Shown one piece after another: positions 21,701-36,287 of a stretch of 64,000 nucleotides of DNA; positions within the stretch are counted from its first letter, which is position 1, and each line of letters starts with the position of its first letter. The stretch lies in assembly GCF_029633865.1 (NCBI RefSeq), contig NC_079219.1:57717569-57781568 (forward strand), read 5' to 3'. The stretch comes from Lampris incognitus. Its lineage: Eukaryota; Chordata; Actinopteri; Lampriformes; Lampridae. The notes under the pieces were generated by a model, which worked only from the letters and a program-made list of their open reading frames with translations, did no database searches and had not been told where the DNA came from. The translations under genes were made by a program, and so were the position numbers.

Positions 21701-24700
21701 GTATTAACCCTAACATGCATGGCTTTCTGATGGTGGGGGAAACCGGAGCGCCCGGAGAAAACCCACCGCAGACACGGGGAGAACATGCAAACTCCACACA
21801 GAGGACAACCTGGGATGACCTCCAAGGTCGGTCAACCCCGGGGTTCAAACCCAGGACCTTCTTGCTGTGAGGCGACAGCGCTCACCACTGCCGCCCAATA
21901 TTTGCACAAGCTTATAAGTGTGTTGGTGTGAGAAGGTGCATGCAGCCTGGTGTGTATGATGTAATGTAAGTATACCCTAATACTCAGGCTGGAGAAGTGC
22001 AGGTTGCGTGAATAGTGCAGCGTCAGGCTGGTGTTGTAGGCGTTCTCCAGCCTATTCTGGAGCTGCACCTCAACTGCCAGACGCCTGCGGGGGCTGCGAA
22101 TCACATAAGGCTTCTGTCTGTGGAGAGGACAAAGCCACGGTGAGACTTCGCAGCTGGGAAGGCGTTCAGCTGAAACGGTGGCCTTGAGGGAGGGAGGGAG
22201 GAGAGGAGATGAGGAGGAGGCTCTTGTCTACCTTGTACCAGAGATGTCCATGTGAGCGTTCAGCACCAGGTCTGTTGTACACACGTCATCCTCGCCGCAG
22301 TCCTTGAAGAACGGGATCTGCAGAGGGAGACGGGAGAGGATGTTCGGAAGAGAGAGAGGAGAGAAAAAAAATCATGGCAACGAAATGACAAAAGAAGTCA
22401 GAAATGACGATTTATCAATAATCATCTAAACAGGGCGTGCCACTCACGGATTTCTTGACAACGGTTGGCCAGCCCTCGTCCAATACGGGACCGCTCTCTG
22501 TGTCGTTGATTTTAAAACGCAGCGAGAAGCTGATTGGACGGATGTAGTCTGCCGTGTCCTATTGGAAAAGGAGATGTGTCACATGTTTATGTGTGTGCAT
22601 AGTTGTGCCTCACAGCAAGAAGGTCCTGGAGTTGATCCCCGTGGTAGTCCACCCTTGGGGGTCGTCCCGGGTCATCCTCTGTGTGGAGTTTGCGTGCTTT
22701 TCCGGGTTCTGGTTTCCTCCCACAGTCCCAAGACATGTAGGTCAGGTGAATCGGCCGTACTAAATTGTTCCTAGGTGTGAATGTGTGGGCCCTGAGCTGG
22801 ACTGGCGGCCTGTCCAGGGTGTCTCCCCGCCTGCCGCCCAGTGACTGCTGGGATAGGCTCCAGCATCCCCGCGACCCTGAGAGCAGGATAAGCGGTTTGG
22901 ATAATGGATGGCTGTATCAATGCCGATATGTGTACCGAGTCTTGTTAGCATCCATCCATTCACTTAATCCAACGCAGGGTAGCGGCGGGGAGGGGGGGGG
23001 GGCTGGACTCTATCCCAGCAGGCATGTTGGGTGTAAGATCCTGGACAGGTTTCCAATCCATCCTAGGGCCACCATACACATCCAATCACTCCCACACCTA
23101 TGGGCAATTTAAAGATTCCCATCCACCTAACATGCAGGTCTTTAGACTCCTGAGGATCCAAACATGGGGGGAACATTCAAGCCCCACACAGACGGGCCGG
23201 ACTCAAAGCGAGAACGAGCCACCAGACCACCGTCAGGTGACCACCTGAGTTTTATTTCCTTAACATCTTTGAATGTGTATGCGACTGATGCCAACACTCA
23301 CGTAGACATGGAAGGGCAGTTTGTAGCAGAGCGTTTCGCCTGTGTGAACTCTGACGGCCAGCTGGGTCTGCCTCTGGGAACTGTCGTCAAACAAGGCCCG
23401 CGCTGACAACTTCCTGTCATCCAACATGGCCGCCACCCACAGCTCTGAGGAGAGAGTGGGTGAGGACGTGAGGATTACACTGTCTGGTCAGATGATTCCC
23501 AACATTCCCCCCCCCTTTATTCCTCCCCAGTTGTATTTTTGGCTAATTACCCCACTCTTCTGAGCTGCCCCGGTCGCTGCTCCACCCCCACTCCCTCATC
23601 TGGGGAGGGCTGCAGACTACCACATGCCTCCTCTGATACATGTGGAGTCGCCAGCCGCTTCTTTCCACCTGACAGTGAGGAGTTTCACCAGGGGGGCGTA
23701 GAGCATGGGAGGATCACGCTATTACGCCCCAGTTCCTCCTCCACCCTGAACAGGCGCCCCGACCGCCCAGGACACATACCCACATCCGGCTTCCCACCCG
23801 CAGACATGGCCAATTGTGTCTGTAGGGACGCCGGACCAAGCCGGAGGTAACACGGGGATTCAAACCGGCGATCCCCGTGTTGGTAGGCAACGGAATAGAC
23901 CGCCACGCCACCCAGACACCCCTTTCTGATGGTGCGCCGACAGTACTGTTCGAGAGCTTCCTTTTCAGAGCTCTCCCACCTGTGACTGTAAGAGGCAGAG
24001 GCAGATGAGGCAGTGCGGAGGTGATCAGAGGGTAATGCTGCAGAACGGGTGTAACAGTAAAGTGTAATACCAAAGCTGTTGCTTTGTGGTCCTGGGGAGC
24101 GGGAGACAGCCAGGAAGCAGGCGGTGGCGTTGAGACAGGCGGAGTCCCTGCCTCCCCTCTGGCAGGTCTTCTGAATGACGTTTATGGAGTGCGGCTGGAA
24201 GGACAGACTCACGTTGATCTGGACTATGCTGCGGGAGCTGGGGGTAAATATCACAAGTTAGATTCTGTTTTTTGCACACAAGACATTTTGCATGAATACA
24301 AAGACACAAGCTGAGGGGCTGACTTAACAACTTAACACAAGTCTGGATACGGAAACAAATAACTGGTAGTTTGACACCAGCAATTAACAAGAGTAATGCA
24401 TGTGACTGCTTTCCTCCATTTCCTCCTCCTCCTCTTCTCAAATCTCCCCTTTAAAACTGTACCTGTACAATCTGTGCTATCAATAAGGGGGGTGTAGCAC
24501 ATGGGAGGATCACGCTGTGCCCCCCAGTTCCCCCTCCCGCCTGACCAGGTGCCCCGACCGACCAGAGGAGGCTCTAGTGCAGCGACCAGGACACATACCC
24601 ACATCCGGCTTCCCACTTGCAAACACGGCCAATTTTGTCTGTAGGGACACCTGACCAACCCGGAGGTGACGCAGGGATTCGAACCGGCGATCCCCGTGTT

Positions 24701-25322
24701 GGTAGGCAACGGAATAGACCGCTATGCTACCCGGACGCCCAGGTTTGGTCCCCATTAGGACAGAAAAACCTGGCACACACACACACACACACACTTCTCC
24801 CTGGCTCCGATACCCACCTGAGCATGACGGCGCTGCCCTGTGCTCCCACTGCCAGGTCAAGCAGCTCATCTCCGTCCAAGTCCAGCCGGGCACTCACACT
24901 GCGGCCGAAATACTGCAGGGAGGGTGATATTGATGATGCCGGGATACGCTGCAAAGACAGACAGATGGAAAGAGACAGACAGACAGACAGATATAGGAAC
25001 AGAACAAAATAAGACTGGTTAGAATGAATTCATGAACTGTCTCACTGGTCCCATAACTGACAGGCCTGTGGGCCCGATATGTACCTGTTTATAATTGTGA
25101 TTGATGTAAATGGTGTCTCCGTGATAGATGTAAATGGCCCCCCGGTGGTCATCCTCCAGAGGGGCTCCCACCAGCAGGTCGGTGTAGCTGTCATGGTTGA
25201 GATCTGGAGCAGCCGCCATTGCGTAGCCAAATCTGGCATCCTGGGACTTGTCCTCTGCTTTCAAAGTGCCGTTAGACACAAACACTTCTTCCTACGAGCG
25301 CCGAGAAGAGAGAAGGAGGAGA

Positions 25323-25369
<47 letters not shown>

Positions 25370-28300
25370 GGAAGGGAAGAGCAGAGGTGTGTGTGTGAGG
25401 CCGGACACAGAACCACTACTTTAAACCATTCAAGTGCTTTTTCCCCTCCGACTAACCGCTTTACAGGGAGTTCTATAGTCACACCACTAGAGGGCAGGAA
25501 TGCAGTTCCTATCTGTATCTCCATCCCCCCCATAATTGGAGAAGTAGAGGCCCAGCGCCTAATTAGCTGCAACGCAATATGTATGCAGGTGAGACAAATG
25601 AAAGACTCTACACAACACTGGACACAAGCAACGGGTTTTAAAAATCTCAGACGCGTACTACAGACTGAAGACTGTCACAGGTGTGATCCCCCCTAACGGA
25701 ACGAGTCGGTGAAGCCAGGGGAGGAAATGGTTGTGGGAAACCAAATAAAACTACAATTAATGCGAAAATACTTTACATGACTCACACGTAGATGTAATCT
25801 AGGTGTCTTACCCCGCTAAGTGTGTAAATGTAGACCCTGCCAGCCTCCTTGTTGCCAGAGCCCAGGTACATGGGCGCCGCCACCAGCAGGACGTCAGTGA
25901 TGCCATCCTGGTCGATGTCCAGTCCACACACCTCACTGCCGTAGTACGAGCCGATCTACAAACGGGAAGACAGCAGCTATGTTTCCGTCCACATGATAAA
26001 CAGAGTTTAAGAAGTATCAGTACCCCCCCGCCCCCCCCGACATCCAGTATCTGTGGGTAAATGGACTCGGATGCGTGAACATTTGGGATTGCACACCTGG
26101 CACAGCTCAACCAGCAGGGCTGCAAAGTGGTCTGATTTATTACAGGAAATGCAGATGTCACATTTACACAGACATGTCCGGGTTTCATCCAGGACTAATG
26201 TCTTTCACCGTAACAAAGCCACACAGTTCAGCTGTCACTCAAACAGACGTGGGGGCGCCTGGGTGGCGTGGCGGTCTATTCCGTTGCCTACCAACACGGG
26301 GATCTCTGGTTCGAATCCCCGTGTTGCCTCCGGCTTGGTCGGGCGTCCCTACAGACACAACTGGCCATGTCTGCGGGTGGGAAGCCGGATGTGGGTATGT
26401 GTCTTGGTTGCTGTACTAGCGCCTCCTCTGGTCAGTCGGGGTGCCTGTTGGGGGGGGGGGACTGGGGGGAAATAGCATGATCCTCCCACGTGCTATGTCC
26501 CCCTGGTGAAACTCCTCACTGTCAGGTGAAAAGAAGCAGCTGGCGACTCCACATGTATGGGAGGAGGCATGTGGTAGTCTGCAGCCCTCCCCGGATTGGC
26601 AGAGGGGGCGGAGCAGCGACTGGAATGGCTCGAAAGAGTGGGGTCACTGGCCAGATACAACTGGGGAGAAAAAGGGGGGGGGAGTTGATAGTAAACACCT
26701 GTCATCAGTTAAAGTGACTGTGATGAAGTGGTTCCTGTAGGAGTTTCCTGACATCTTCTTGGTTGCAGCCAACTGTAAAAGCCATGGTCCACACAGAGCT
26801 CGCAGAGCATGAACGGGATCTCATTATTGAAAGGTACCGATCAGGAGGGGGGTAAAAAAATAATTTCCAAGGCATCAGCTATGCCACGGGACACGGTGAA
26901 GACCATCATAGATGAGTGGAGAAAATATGGCAGAACAGTGACTTTACCAAGAACAGGACGTCCCTCCAAAATGGATGAGAAGACGAGGAGAAATTTGGTC
27001 AGGGGAGGCTGCCAAGAGCCCTACGGCACCATTAAAGGAGCTGCAGGAATTTCTGCCAAGTACTGGTTGTTTCCTACATGTGACAACAGCCTCCTGTATT
27101 CTTCATGTCTATGGGTAGGGTGACAGACAGAAGCCTTTTCACATAAAAAAAAAAAAACATCCATGCCTGGCTCAATTTTGGAAAAAGATTTATCCAGTCT
27201 ACCAAAACCACATGGAAAAGTGTGCTATGGTCTGATGAGACCAAGACTGAACTTTATGGCCATCATACCAAAAGGTATGTTTGGCACAAAAACAATGCAG
27301 CACATCACCAGAAGAACAGCGTGAAGCATGGTGGTGGTGGCAGTGTCGTGCTTTGGGGCTGCTTTTCTTCAGCCAGAACTGAGGCTTTAGTCAAGGTGGA
27401 GGGAATTGTGAATAGCTCTATTATACCAGTAGATTTTGGCACAAAACCTTCAGGTGTCTGCTAGAAAAGCTGAAGATGGGGAGGAATTTCAACTTTCAGC
27501 ACGACAACGACCCAAAGCATACATCCAAACCAACAAAGGCACGGCTTCACCAAAAGAAGATCAGCGTTTGGAATGGCCCAGGGGCACGGTGGCCCAGGGG
27601 TTAGTGCTGTCGCCTCACAGCAAGAAGGTCCTGGGTTCGAACCCCGGGGTTGTCCAACCTTGGGGGGTCGTCCCGGGTCGTCCTCTGTGTGGAGTTTGCA
27701 TGTTCTCTCCGTGTCTGCGTGGGTTTCCTCCCACAGTCCAAAGACATGTAGGTCAGGTGGATCGGCCGTACTACATTGTCCCTAGGTATGAATGTGTGTG
27801 TCTCAGCCCTGTGATGGCCTGGCAGCCTGTCCAGGATGTCTCCCTGCCTGCCTGCCACCCAGTGACCGCTGGGATGGGTTCCAGCATCCCCGCGACCCTG
27901 AGAGCAGGATAAGCGGTTCAGATCACGGGTGGATGGATGGGTTGCAATTTCACATTGTAGGTGGAAAAAGTTCTGACACGACTCCGCTTAGTTTTGTGTG
28001 GGTTTTTTTTTTAACATTGCAAACCTGCCATTTTAACGGGAGTGTGTAGATTCTATATCCACTGTACATGGCTTTAAAATGTGCATGAAATTAGCCTCAT
28101 GATGTCTCAGTTTGAAAGAAACAGGGAGGAAGAAGTGGGCGAGGAGAAAAATGGCTTTTCAGTTCAGTGCCAGTAGGTGGCGCCCATGCTTCCAGTGTGA
28201 AAGTGCTGGTACAGGGTTTGTGCTTCTGCCCATTTCCTACCGACTGGAAAAAGCGAGTGGAATAGTACAAGCACACATTCCAGTCTGTGGTCCGTCTCGA

Positions 28301-31300
28301 AGGGAGGCATCTACCTGCTCCCCGTTGAGGGCCTGTGCGATGTGGACGTCACCGTTGTTGCTGAGCTCAAACAGGATGACTTTGCCTTTATGCTTGAACC
28401 TGGGGGCCCCTGCAACGTACAGCCTCCTCCAGTCACCAATCATCACGGACGACACCGTGTAACCTGCAACCACACACACACCCGCAGGAAAACACCTTGC
28501 TTTAGTGAACTGTAGACATACCACATTCAATAATGTACAGTGAGACACTAACGCCCCTTTTCCACCACATGGTACCGGCTCGACTGGACTGGACTGGACT
28601 GGACTCAGTGTCGTTTTCCATTACCGTAACAGCACCCCCCTCAGTGTAGCTGGATTTTCGGCTCTCCATTTTTTCCAGTTTCAAAATGTACTTTTAAGAT
28701 AACGCCGCTTCGGTATTTAAAAGTGCCGGGTGAGATCCCGTGCGCCCATCGATGACGCAGTGACGCGTTTCTCTGACCAATCAGAGGTCTGCATTGAGTT
28801 TGGTTACCCGCTCCAGTTTTTTTGGAAGCTCGAAAAGGCGGTACCAGAAAAGTGTAACAGTTACCAAAACGCCGGTACTTTCCAGTAATGGGAAATGAAA
28901 AAAGGGCGAGCCGAGCCGGTACCATGTAGTGGAAAAGGGTCATATGTGCTTCGGTGTAGCGTGGGGTTTTGTGTTGTTCCCCCCCCCCTTGGTGTGACGT
29001 ACCGAGATAAGCGGCATGGTTTTTGAGCTCCAGGGGGAACTCCGCCTCAAAGGCCTCCCTGGGGGGCATGATGCGCCCATTGGTCCCTTCTTTCAACACG
29101 CCTCCATCCCAGTCGTAGGCGCCCACCATCCCGAACAGTATCCCGTCCTGAGACAGAAGAACCAAGGAAGAGCCGGCATGAGGCACAAGCTGTGGGTGAA
29201 TGGTGACAATAGATGCGTTTTACATGCACGTGGCGCGCCTCCAGGGCCGGACTCACATCCAGGGTGTGGGTGGAGAAGCCGATCTGTGACATCTCCATGT
29301 GGAAAGAGCTCTCATTGTAGCCCAGCGTACCTATGAGGGGACACAGAGGGACTTTATCTTGGACTGCACCACCATAAAGGCGATAGGGAAATGTCCTAAA
29401 GTCAAGTCAAGTTTATTTGTATTGCCCATTATCACCAATTACAAATTTGCCTCAAGGGGCTTTACAGCAACACAACATCCTGTCCCTAGACCCTCGCACT
29501 TCCAAATGGTTTGTAAATGCTTTCAAAATTTTACCGCAAATGAACAACCCTAACAAATTCACGAGAGCTGTCATGTACAGCCATGCAAAAGTCATGGAAA
29601 ATTTCCTGGAAAAGTCCTGGAAATCCTTTCTAAGGAACCATTTTCCAAGACTTTTCCAGGACAAATCATATTATTGCCCCCCCCCCCCATTTTTTTCTCC
29701 CCAATTGTATCCGGCCAATTACCCCACTCTTCCAAGCCGTCCCGGTCTCTGCTCCGCCCCCTCTGCTGATCCGGGGAGGGCTGCAGACTACCACATGCCT
29801 CCTCCCATACGTGTGGAGTCACCAGCCGCTTCTTTTCACCTGACAGTGAGGCGTTTCACCAGGGGGACGTAGCACGTGGGAGGATCACGCTATTCCCCCC
29901 CCCCCCAGTTCCCCCTCCCCCCCGAACAGGTGCCCCCGACCGACCAGAGCAGCTCCACACCAGAGGACGACCTGGGATGACCCCCTAGGTCGGACAACTC
30001 TGGGGTTCAAACCCAGGACCTTGTTGCTGTGAGGGGACCATGCTAACCACTGTGCCACAGCTCAGCTATAACTTGGGTTAAGAATATACCATCTCAGTAC
30101 GTAATAGTATGTTTTTGATGACTGGGAAAACCACTCTAAATTTCCAGGTTTTCCAGGAAGTGAGGGAACACTGGTTCTGTGAGAATAAAGAGTATGCCGC
30201 TGTGCCAGCATGTCCTACAGAGACCATGTGACCGGGGCCAGTGAAAGACAGTGTGATCAACACTATCTAGATTAATTAGTTGACAATGGTCTGACCTTTT
30301 AATGACACACTTATTGCTTTGTTATTCTGAGTATTTCTGCCATGTCCACGCTGGCCTCCGGCCATCCGCGTTGTGCTGAGGACAAGAACCGCTGTACTTC
30401 ATGCCGACAGGGCACCTTTGAATCTGAACTTGACAGAAATACACAAGTCTTCCCCTCTCGGCAGGAGGGAGAAACCCTGCCCACTCGCCCTCCATCCTCC
30501 CATTCATGTTTGTACATCTCCTCCCTTCCTTCCTCTCCTTCTCCTCGTACTCTTGTCTGGACAATACTGGTAAAACCCATGCTCTCCCCCCAAAAAACCC
30601 CTGGTGGCAGACATCTCCTCCCTTCCTCCCTTATTTCCTCACAACTAAAAGGATGGCATCGTTCTTAAACTAGCCTTCCTCCCCGTTTCCTTAAGCACCG
30701 TGGCGGCTGTATCCTTTCTCTCTCTCTCTCTCGCTTTTCCTCCGTCTCCTTCTCGGATGAAAGACGGTACTTTCCCTTTCCTTGACTTTGTTTTCCCTGA
30801 CAGAAGTGAGACCTTTATTTCATTTCATAAAAGCCTAGCCTTATACTTTCTCCCTTTTTTACCCCCTTCAAGTCCCCGCTTCCTCCGCGGTTACTCCTCC
30901 ATGTCTCATTCTCGTTCCCCCCTCCCTATCTCACATCCCCCTTGTCATCATCTTCTCCCGCGAGGCTCCTCTTCATCATTCTCTTGCCTCTCATCCTCCT
31001 ACTCTAACCGCCTTCGTCCCTTATCGAACCACCCCGTCCATCCTCCCCCACGCCATCCCGCACCTTCCAGGGTGAAGATGCGGTCTCCCAGGGCGTCCAC
31101 GATGTCGTTGAGCGCAGCCTCGTCGGTCACGTTGAAGAAGTATTTGTCGTCCGGGTCGCTGGCGATGTACTTGATCTCGCTTATGAAGGTTTCCGGGTCC
31201 TGTTGCCTGCGGATGTAATGACCCAGTACCTGGAACACAGCGTGGGAAGGTGGGATATGAGAGAGAGAGGGAGAGAGAGAGAGGGAGGATAAATGAGTAT

Positions 31301-33129
31301 GCAGATAAGACAACAAAAAAAGAAGTTGGAAGCAGAGAAGGAGGATGAAAAGAGAGCGCGAGACGGATAGCATAAACAGATAGTTTGGCATCTGTCAGGC
31401 CGCAGACTCTCTCCAGAGGGACACTGAAGAGAGGAAGAGAGACAGCGTAGGGCTGTTAAACAGAAGAAATAAAAACTACTGGCCAGCATCACACCCATGT
31501 AGTAGAGAAAACAGATCCGTAAGACAGCAGCGACAATAACACGCAGCTTCAGAAGGGCTGGAACCAAACGGCAGCTTTGTTGAGCGCAGTTAACCCCCCA
31601 AGTTACGTGACCCTGCAGTAACAAGTTAAACAGGCAGCATGTCGACGGGGAAACACGGGGGCAGAAAACCCCCGTGGGGTTTCAAACGAGGGGCGCAGGC
31701 CTAGCCGAGCGCGCGCGATGCGGCCGAAGCAGAGGATATGCTATGGCGGCAGCCGGCGAAGGCTTAACGCCTCAACTACAAATGAGAAAATTCCATAAGA
31801 GAAACCCAAACCCCAGAGTCTCCCGCCATGTGAGCCCGGCTGCCAAGCTAACTAAGGAAATCCTCTGTTTTTAAAGGGCAGGGGATGGAGGGAGGGAAAA
31901 GGGGGGGGGTGGTGGAGGAATGGAGGGATGAAGGGATGGGGGTCAAACATTGTACTGTGAAGGGAGCCCGCATATAAATGTGTACATGAAGATCCTATGC
32001 AAGCTGGATGACGCCACAGAGGAAGAGGGATCGATACGAAGAGACGGAAAAGAGAGAACGGATCGGTCTTGTTAAGCAAAATATCCTGTAAATATCCTGT
32101 AAATATACTGTAAATATCCTGTAAATATCCTGTAAATCTACTGTAAATATCCTGTAAATATACTGTAAATATCCTGTAAATATACTGTAAATATCCTGTA
32201 AATCTACTGTAAATATTCTGTAAATCTACTGTAACTATACTGTAAATATTCACATTCCGGGGTTCGGAGGAGCCGTGAGCATAATTCTCCAACGCCCCAG
32301 AAAATAAACACCCTGTCCACGACAGTCATGTGTCTGACCTGAGCTGATGTGCACAGCATCACCTGTGGCGGCAGATCTTACAAGTTTACTTCTCTGCCCT
32401 CCCTTGTGAGTCACTTTTGCGTAGACACGCACGGACACACACAAACCCACCGCGCGCACATGGATGCACAAAATGCATGTGCAGCATGCACACAAACTCA
32501 CATGTATGTGCAGCACACATGGACGCACACAAACTCACATGTATGTGCAGCATGCACGCGGTGCACACAAACTCACATGCATGTGCGGCACACATGGACG
32601 CACACAAACTCACATGCACGTGCAGCACAGACACGGACACACACAAACTCACATGCACGTGCAGCACAGACATGGACACACACAAACCCACATGCATGTA
32701 CCGCGCGCACATGGATGCACAAAATGCATGTGCAGCATGCACACAAACTCACATGTATGTGCAGCATGCATGCGGTGCACACAAACTCATGTGCACGTGC
32801 AGCACAGACACGAACGCACACAAACTCACATGCATGTGCAGCACACATGAACACACACAAACTCACATGCATGTGCAGCACACATGGACACACACAAACT
32901 CACATGCATGTGCAGCACACATGGACACACACAAACCCACATGCATGTGCAGCACACACGCATAAAGTACACACACACTGAAAGCAGGCCTACTTCAAAA
33001 CATGTCCGCCATTATGACTGCGGTTACCTGTCATACCCTCTTTTCTAGGGCAAACACACCACCACAAAGTCCAAACTCATTGTCTTCTTCTTTCCATTTT
33101 TGTTTGTCACTTTCTTCTGCTGGAACCCA

Positions 33130-33191
<62 letters not shown>

Positions 33192-35163
33192 CTGGATTTA
33201 GACCTTACTTTCAGTTTTTATCTGTTTCTGAGGCACTTCCCAACATATTTTCCTCTCTGGTGAGACGTATGGAAGCTGAGAAGGACGTGGCCTCAGGGAG
33301 ACACACATAAGGGGGCAGCTATAGCAAGACTTCCTCCTTGTGGTTCCAGAGGCAAGGCTCCGAACCACAGGACAACTTGCCCATTTGGAAACGTGTATAT
33401 TTTATTGAATTCGAATGGCAATATGATTCTGGTGATGAATTGATCTGGTTATGTGTACTGACTGCACCCGCAGCGTGCTGCACTACATCTTCCAAGACGC
33501 AGAAGAAAAATCCCACATACAGAGCACGGCAGCAGCCAAGTATGCATCACAGCAACAGCGGAGGCATTAAAATGAGCCGGGAGAACTGGTGGATCTCCTA
33601 CTAAACAGTCTGCTGCTGCTGCTGCTGGGCCACACTGTGATCACTGAGTGGTGAACAGTTCGCTCTGCCCACTCATCACAACCTCTGGACTCAGTCTTTC
33701 AATCAAACCTACATCATATGGACCAAAAGTGAGAGCCAGTGGGGCGTCCCGGTAGCGTAGTGGTCTATTCCGTTGCCTACCAACACGGGGCTCGCTGGTT
33801 CGAATCCCCGTGTTACCTCCGGCCGTGTCTCCGGGTGGGAAGCCGGATGTGGGTATGTGTCCTGGTCACTGCACTAGCGCCTCCTCTGGTCGGTTGAGGC
33901 GCCTGTTTGGGAGGGGGGGGGACTGAGGGGAATAGCGTGATCCTCCCACGTGCTGCATCCCCCTGGTAAAACTCCTCACTGTCAGGTGAAAAGAAGCGGC
34001 TGGCGACTCCACATGTATTGGAGGAGGCATGTGGTAGTCTGTAGCACCTCCCCGGATCAGCAGAGGGGGTGGAGCAGCAACTGGAATGGCTCAGAAGAGA
34101 GGGGTAAGGGGTGTCCGGGTAGCGTGGTGGTCTATTCCGTTGCCTATCAACACGGGGATCGCCGGTTCGAATCCCTGTGTTACCTCCAGCTTGGTTGGGT
34201 GTCCCTACAGACACAATTGGCCATGCCTGCGGGTGGGAAGCTGGATGTAGGTAAGTGTCCAGGTCGCTGCACTAGCGCCTCATCTGGATGGGGGGGCTAC
34301 TGGGGGGAATAGCGTGACCCTCCCACACGCTACGTCCCCCTGGTGAAACTCCTCACTGTCAGGTGAAAAGAAGCGGCTGGTGACTCCACATGTATCGGAG
34401 GAGGCGTGTGGTAGTCTGCAGCACCTCCCCGGATCAGCAGAGGGGGTGGAGCAGCGACCGGGACGGCTCGGAAGAGTGGGGTAACTGGCCGGATACAATT
34501 GGGGAGAAAAAATCCACAAAAAAAAAAAAAACGCGAGAGCCACAGACACATCAGCTTGCAGACCAACACTACTTGATGTTGACACACACCAACCCCAACA
34601 GGACTCGAACACAACGGTAACCCTTCAGCCCATCAACTGCAAAGCATGTCTTTCCCCTCACAGTCGTCACATGTTATCACAGAGGTAAATCTCTGCCATC
34701 TCGGTGGGTGTTTCCCTCCCTCCACTGTGGCTGCTGTGGAGCCAGCGGCGTTGCAGGTCCTGGAGTTGCTATCGTGGGGAAGGGAGGGGCCCCAGACTAA
34801 CCGACTGGAGTCTATCACCCGCCTCAGCACCGACCAGTGTGTTTGTGTCTGTGTGTGGTGGGTGTGTGAGGATTGGGGTTGGGTGGGGCTGAAAGCCAAG
34901 GCCCACCCCCCCCTTGGTTATTTTAGCAGGCCAGAGGGGTTCATTTGGTGATTAGCCGATGCTATGTTTGGAGTGCAGCAGCTTGTGTTGTGGGGATATC
35001 TGGGGATTTTTGGTCACCAAACCCCCATTCTCACATGATGTAAGGAATGCCATGGTTGCTGTACAAGCAGAAAATACTAGCTGTGTGTGTGCGTGTGTGT
35101 GTGCGGGGGGGGGGGGGTGTTGGTGTTTGTGTATTTCTTTGTCTTTTGTGAGTGTGTATATTT

Positions 35164-35200
<37 letters not shown>

Positions 35201-35673
35201 TAGAGTCGGTGTCTGTAGGTATTAGCATATTTGTCATTGTATATTTATGTGTGATGGTGTGTGTCAGCATGTATGTGTTTTTCTATTCCGTCTGACTTTG
35301 TGTTAGTGTATGTGTGTGTCCATCTGTGTGCGGTGTGCACGTGTCTGTGTTGGTGTGTGTCAGTGTGCCTTTCAGCATGTGTGTTCATTTATATCTTTGT
35401 GCCTCATTCTGTGTGTGTGCGCGAATGTTTGTAGGCTCGTGTACATGTGTCACTGTGTGTGTGTGTGTGTACACATGTGTACTCACAGCGATGGCGTATC
35501 TGGTGATGTTTCTCTTCTCACACTCCTCCAGAGCATCTGGCAGCTCCTCCCCGTCATGTGACTCTCCGTCCGTCACCACGATCATCACCTTCGTGGCGCC
35601 CTCCCTCGCTCCGCGCTCCGCACTGAACGCCTCTGTGCTGCAGGAAGACAGACAGACACTCCGTCAGACGGAC

Positions 35674-35729
<56 letters not shown>

Positions 35730-35751
35730 CAAGACACTCCGTCAGACGGAC

Positions 35752-35799
<48 letters not shown>

Positions 35800-35812
35800 C
35801 AAGACACTCCGT

Positions 35813-35853
<41 letters not shown>

Positions 35854-35866
35854 CAAGACACTCCGT

Positions 35867-35947
<81 letters not shown>

Positions 35948-35969
35948 CAAGACACTCCGTCAGACGGAC

Positions 35970-36057
<88 letters not shown>

Positions 36058-36079
36058 CAAGACACTCCGTCAGACGGAC

Positions 36080-36135
<56 letters not shown>

Positions 36136-36157
36136 CAAGACACTCCGTCAGACGGAC

Positions 36158-36209
<52 letters not shown>

Positions 36210-36231
36210 CAAGACACTCCGTCAGACGGAC

Positions 36232-36287
<56 letters not shown>

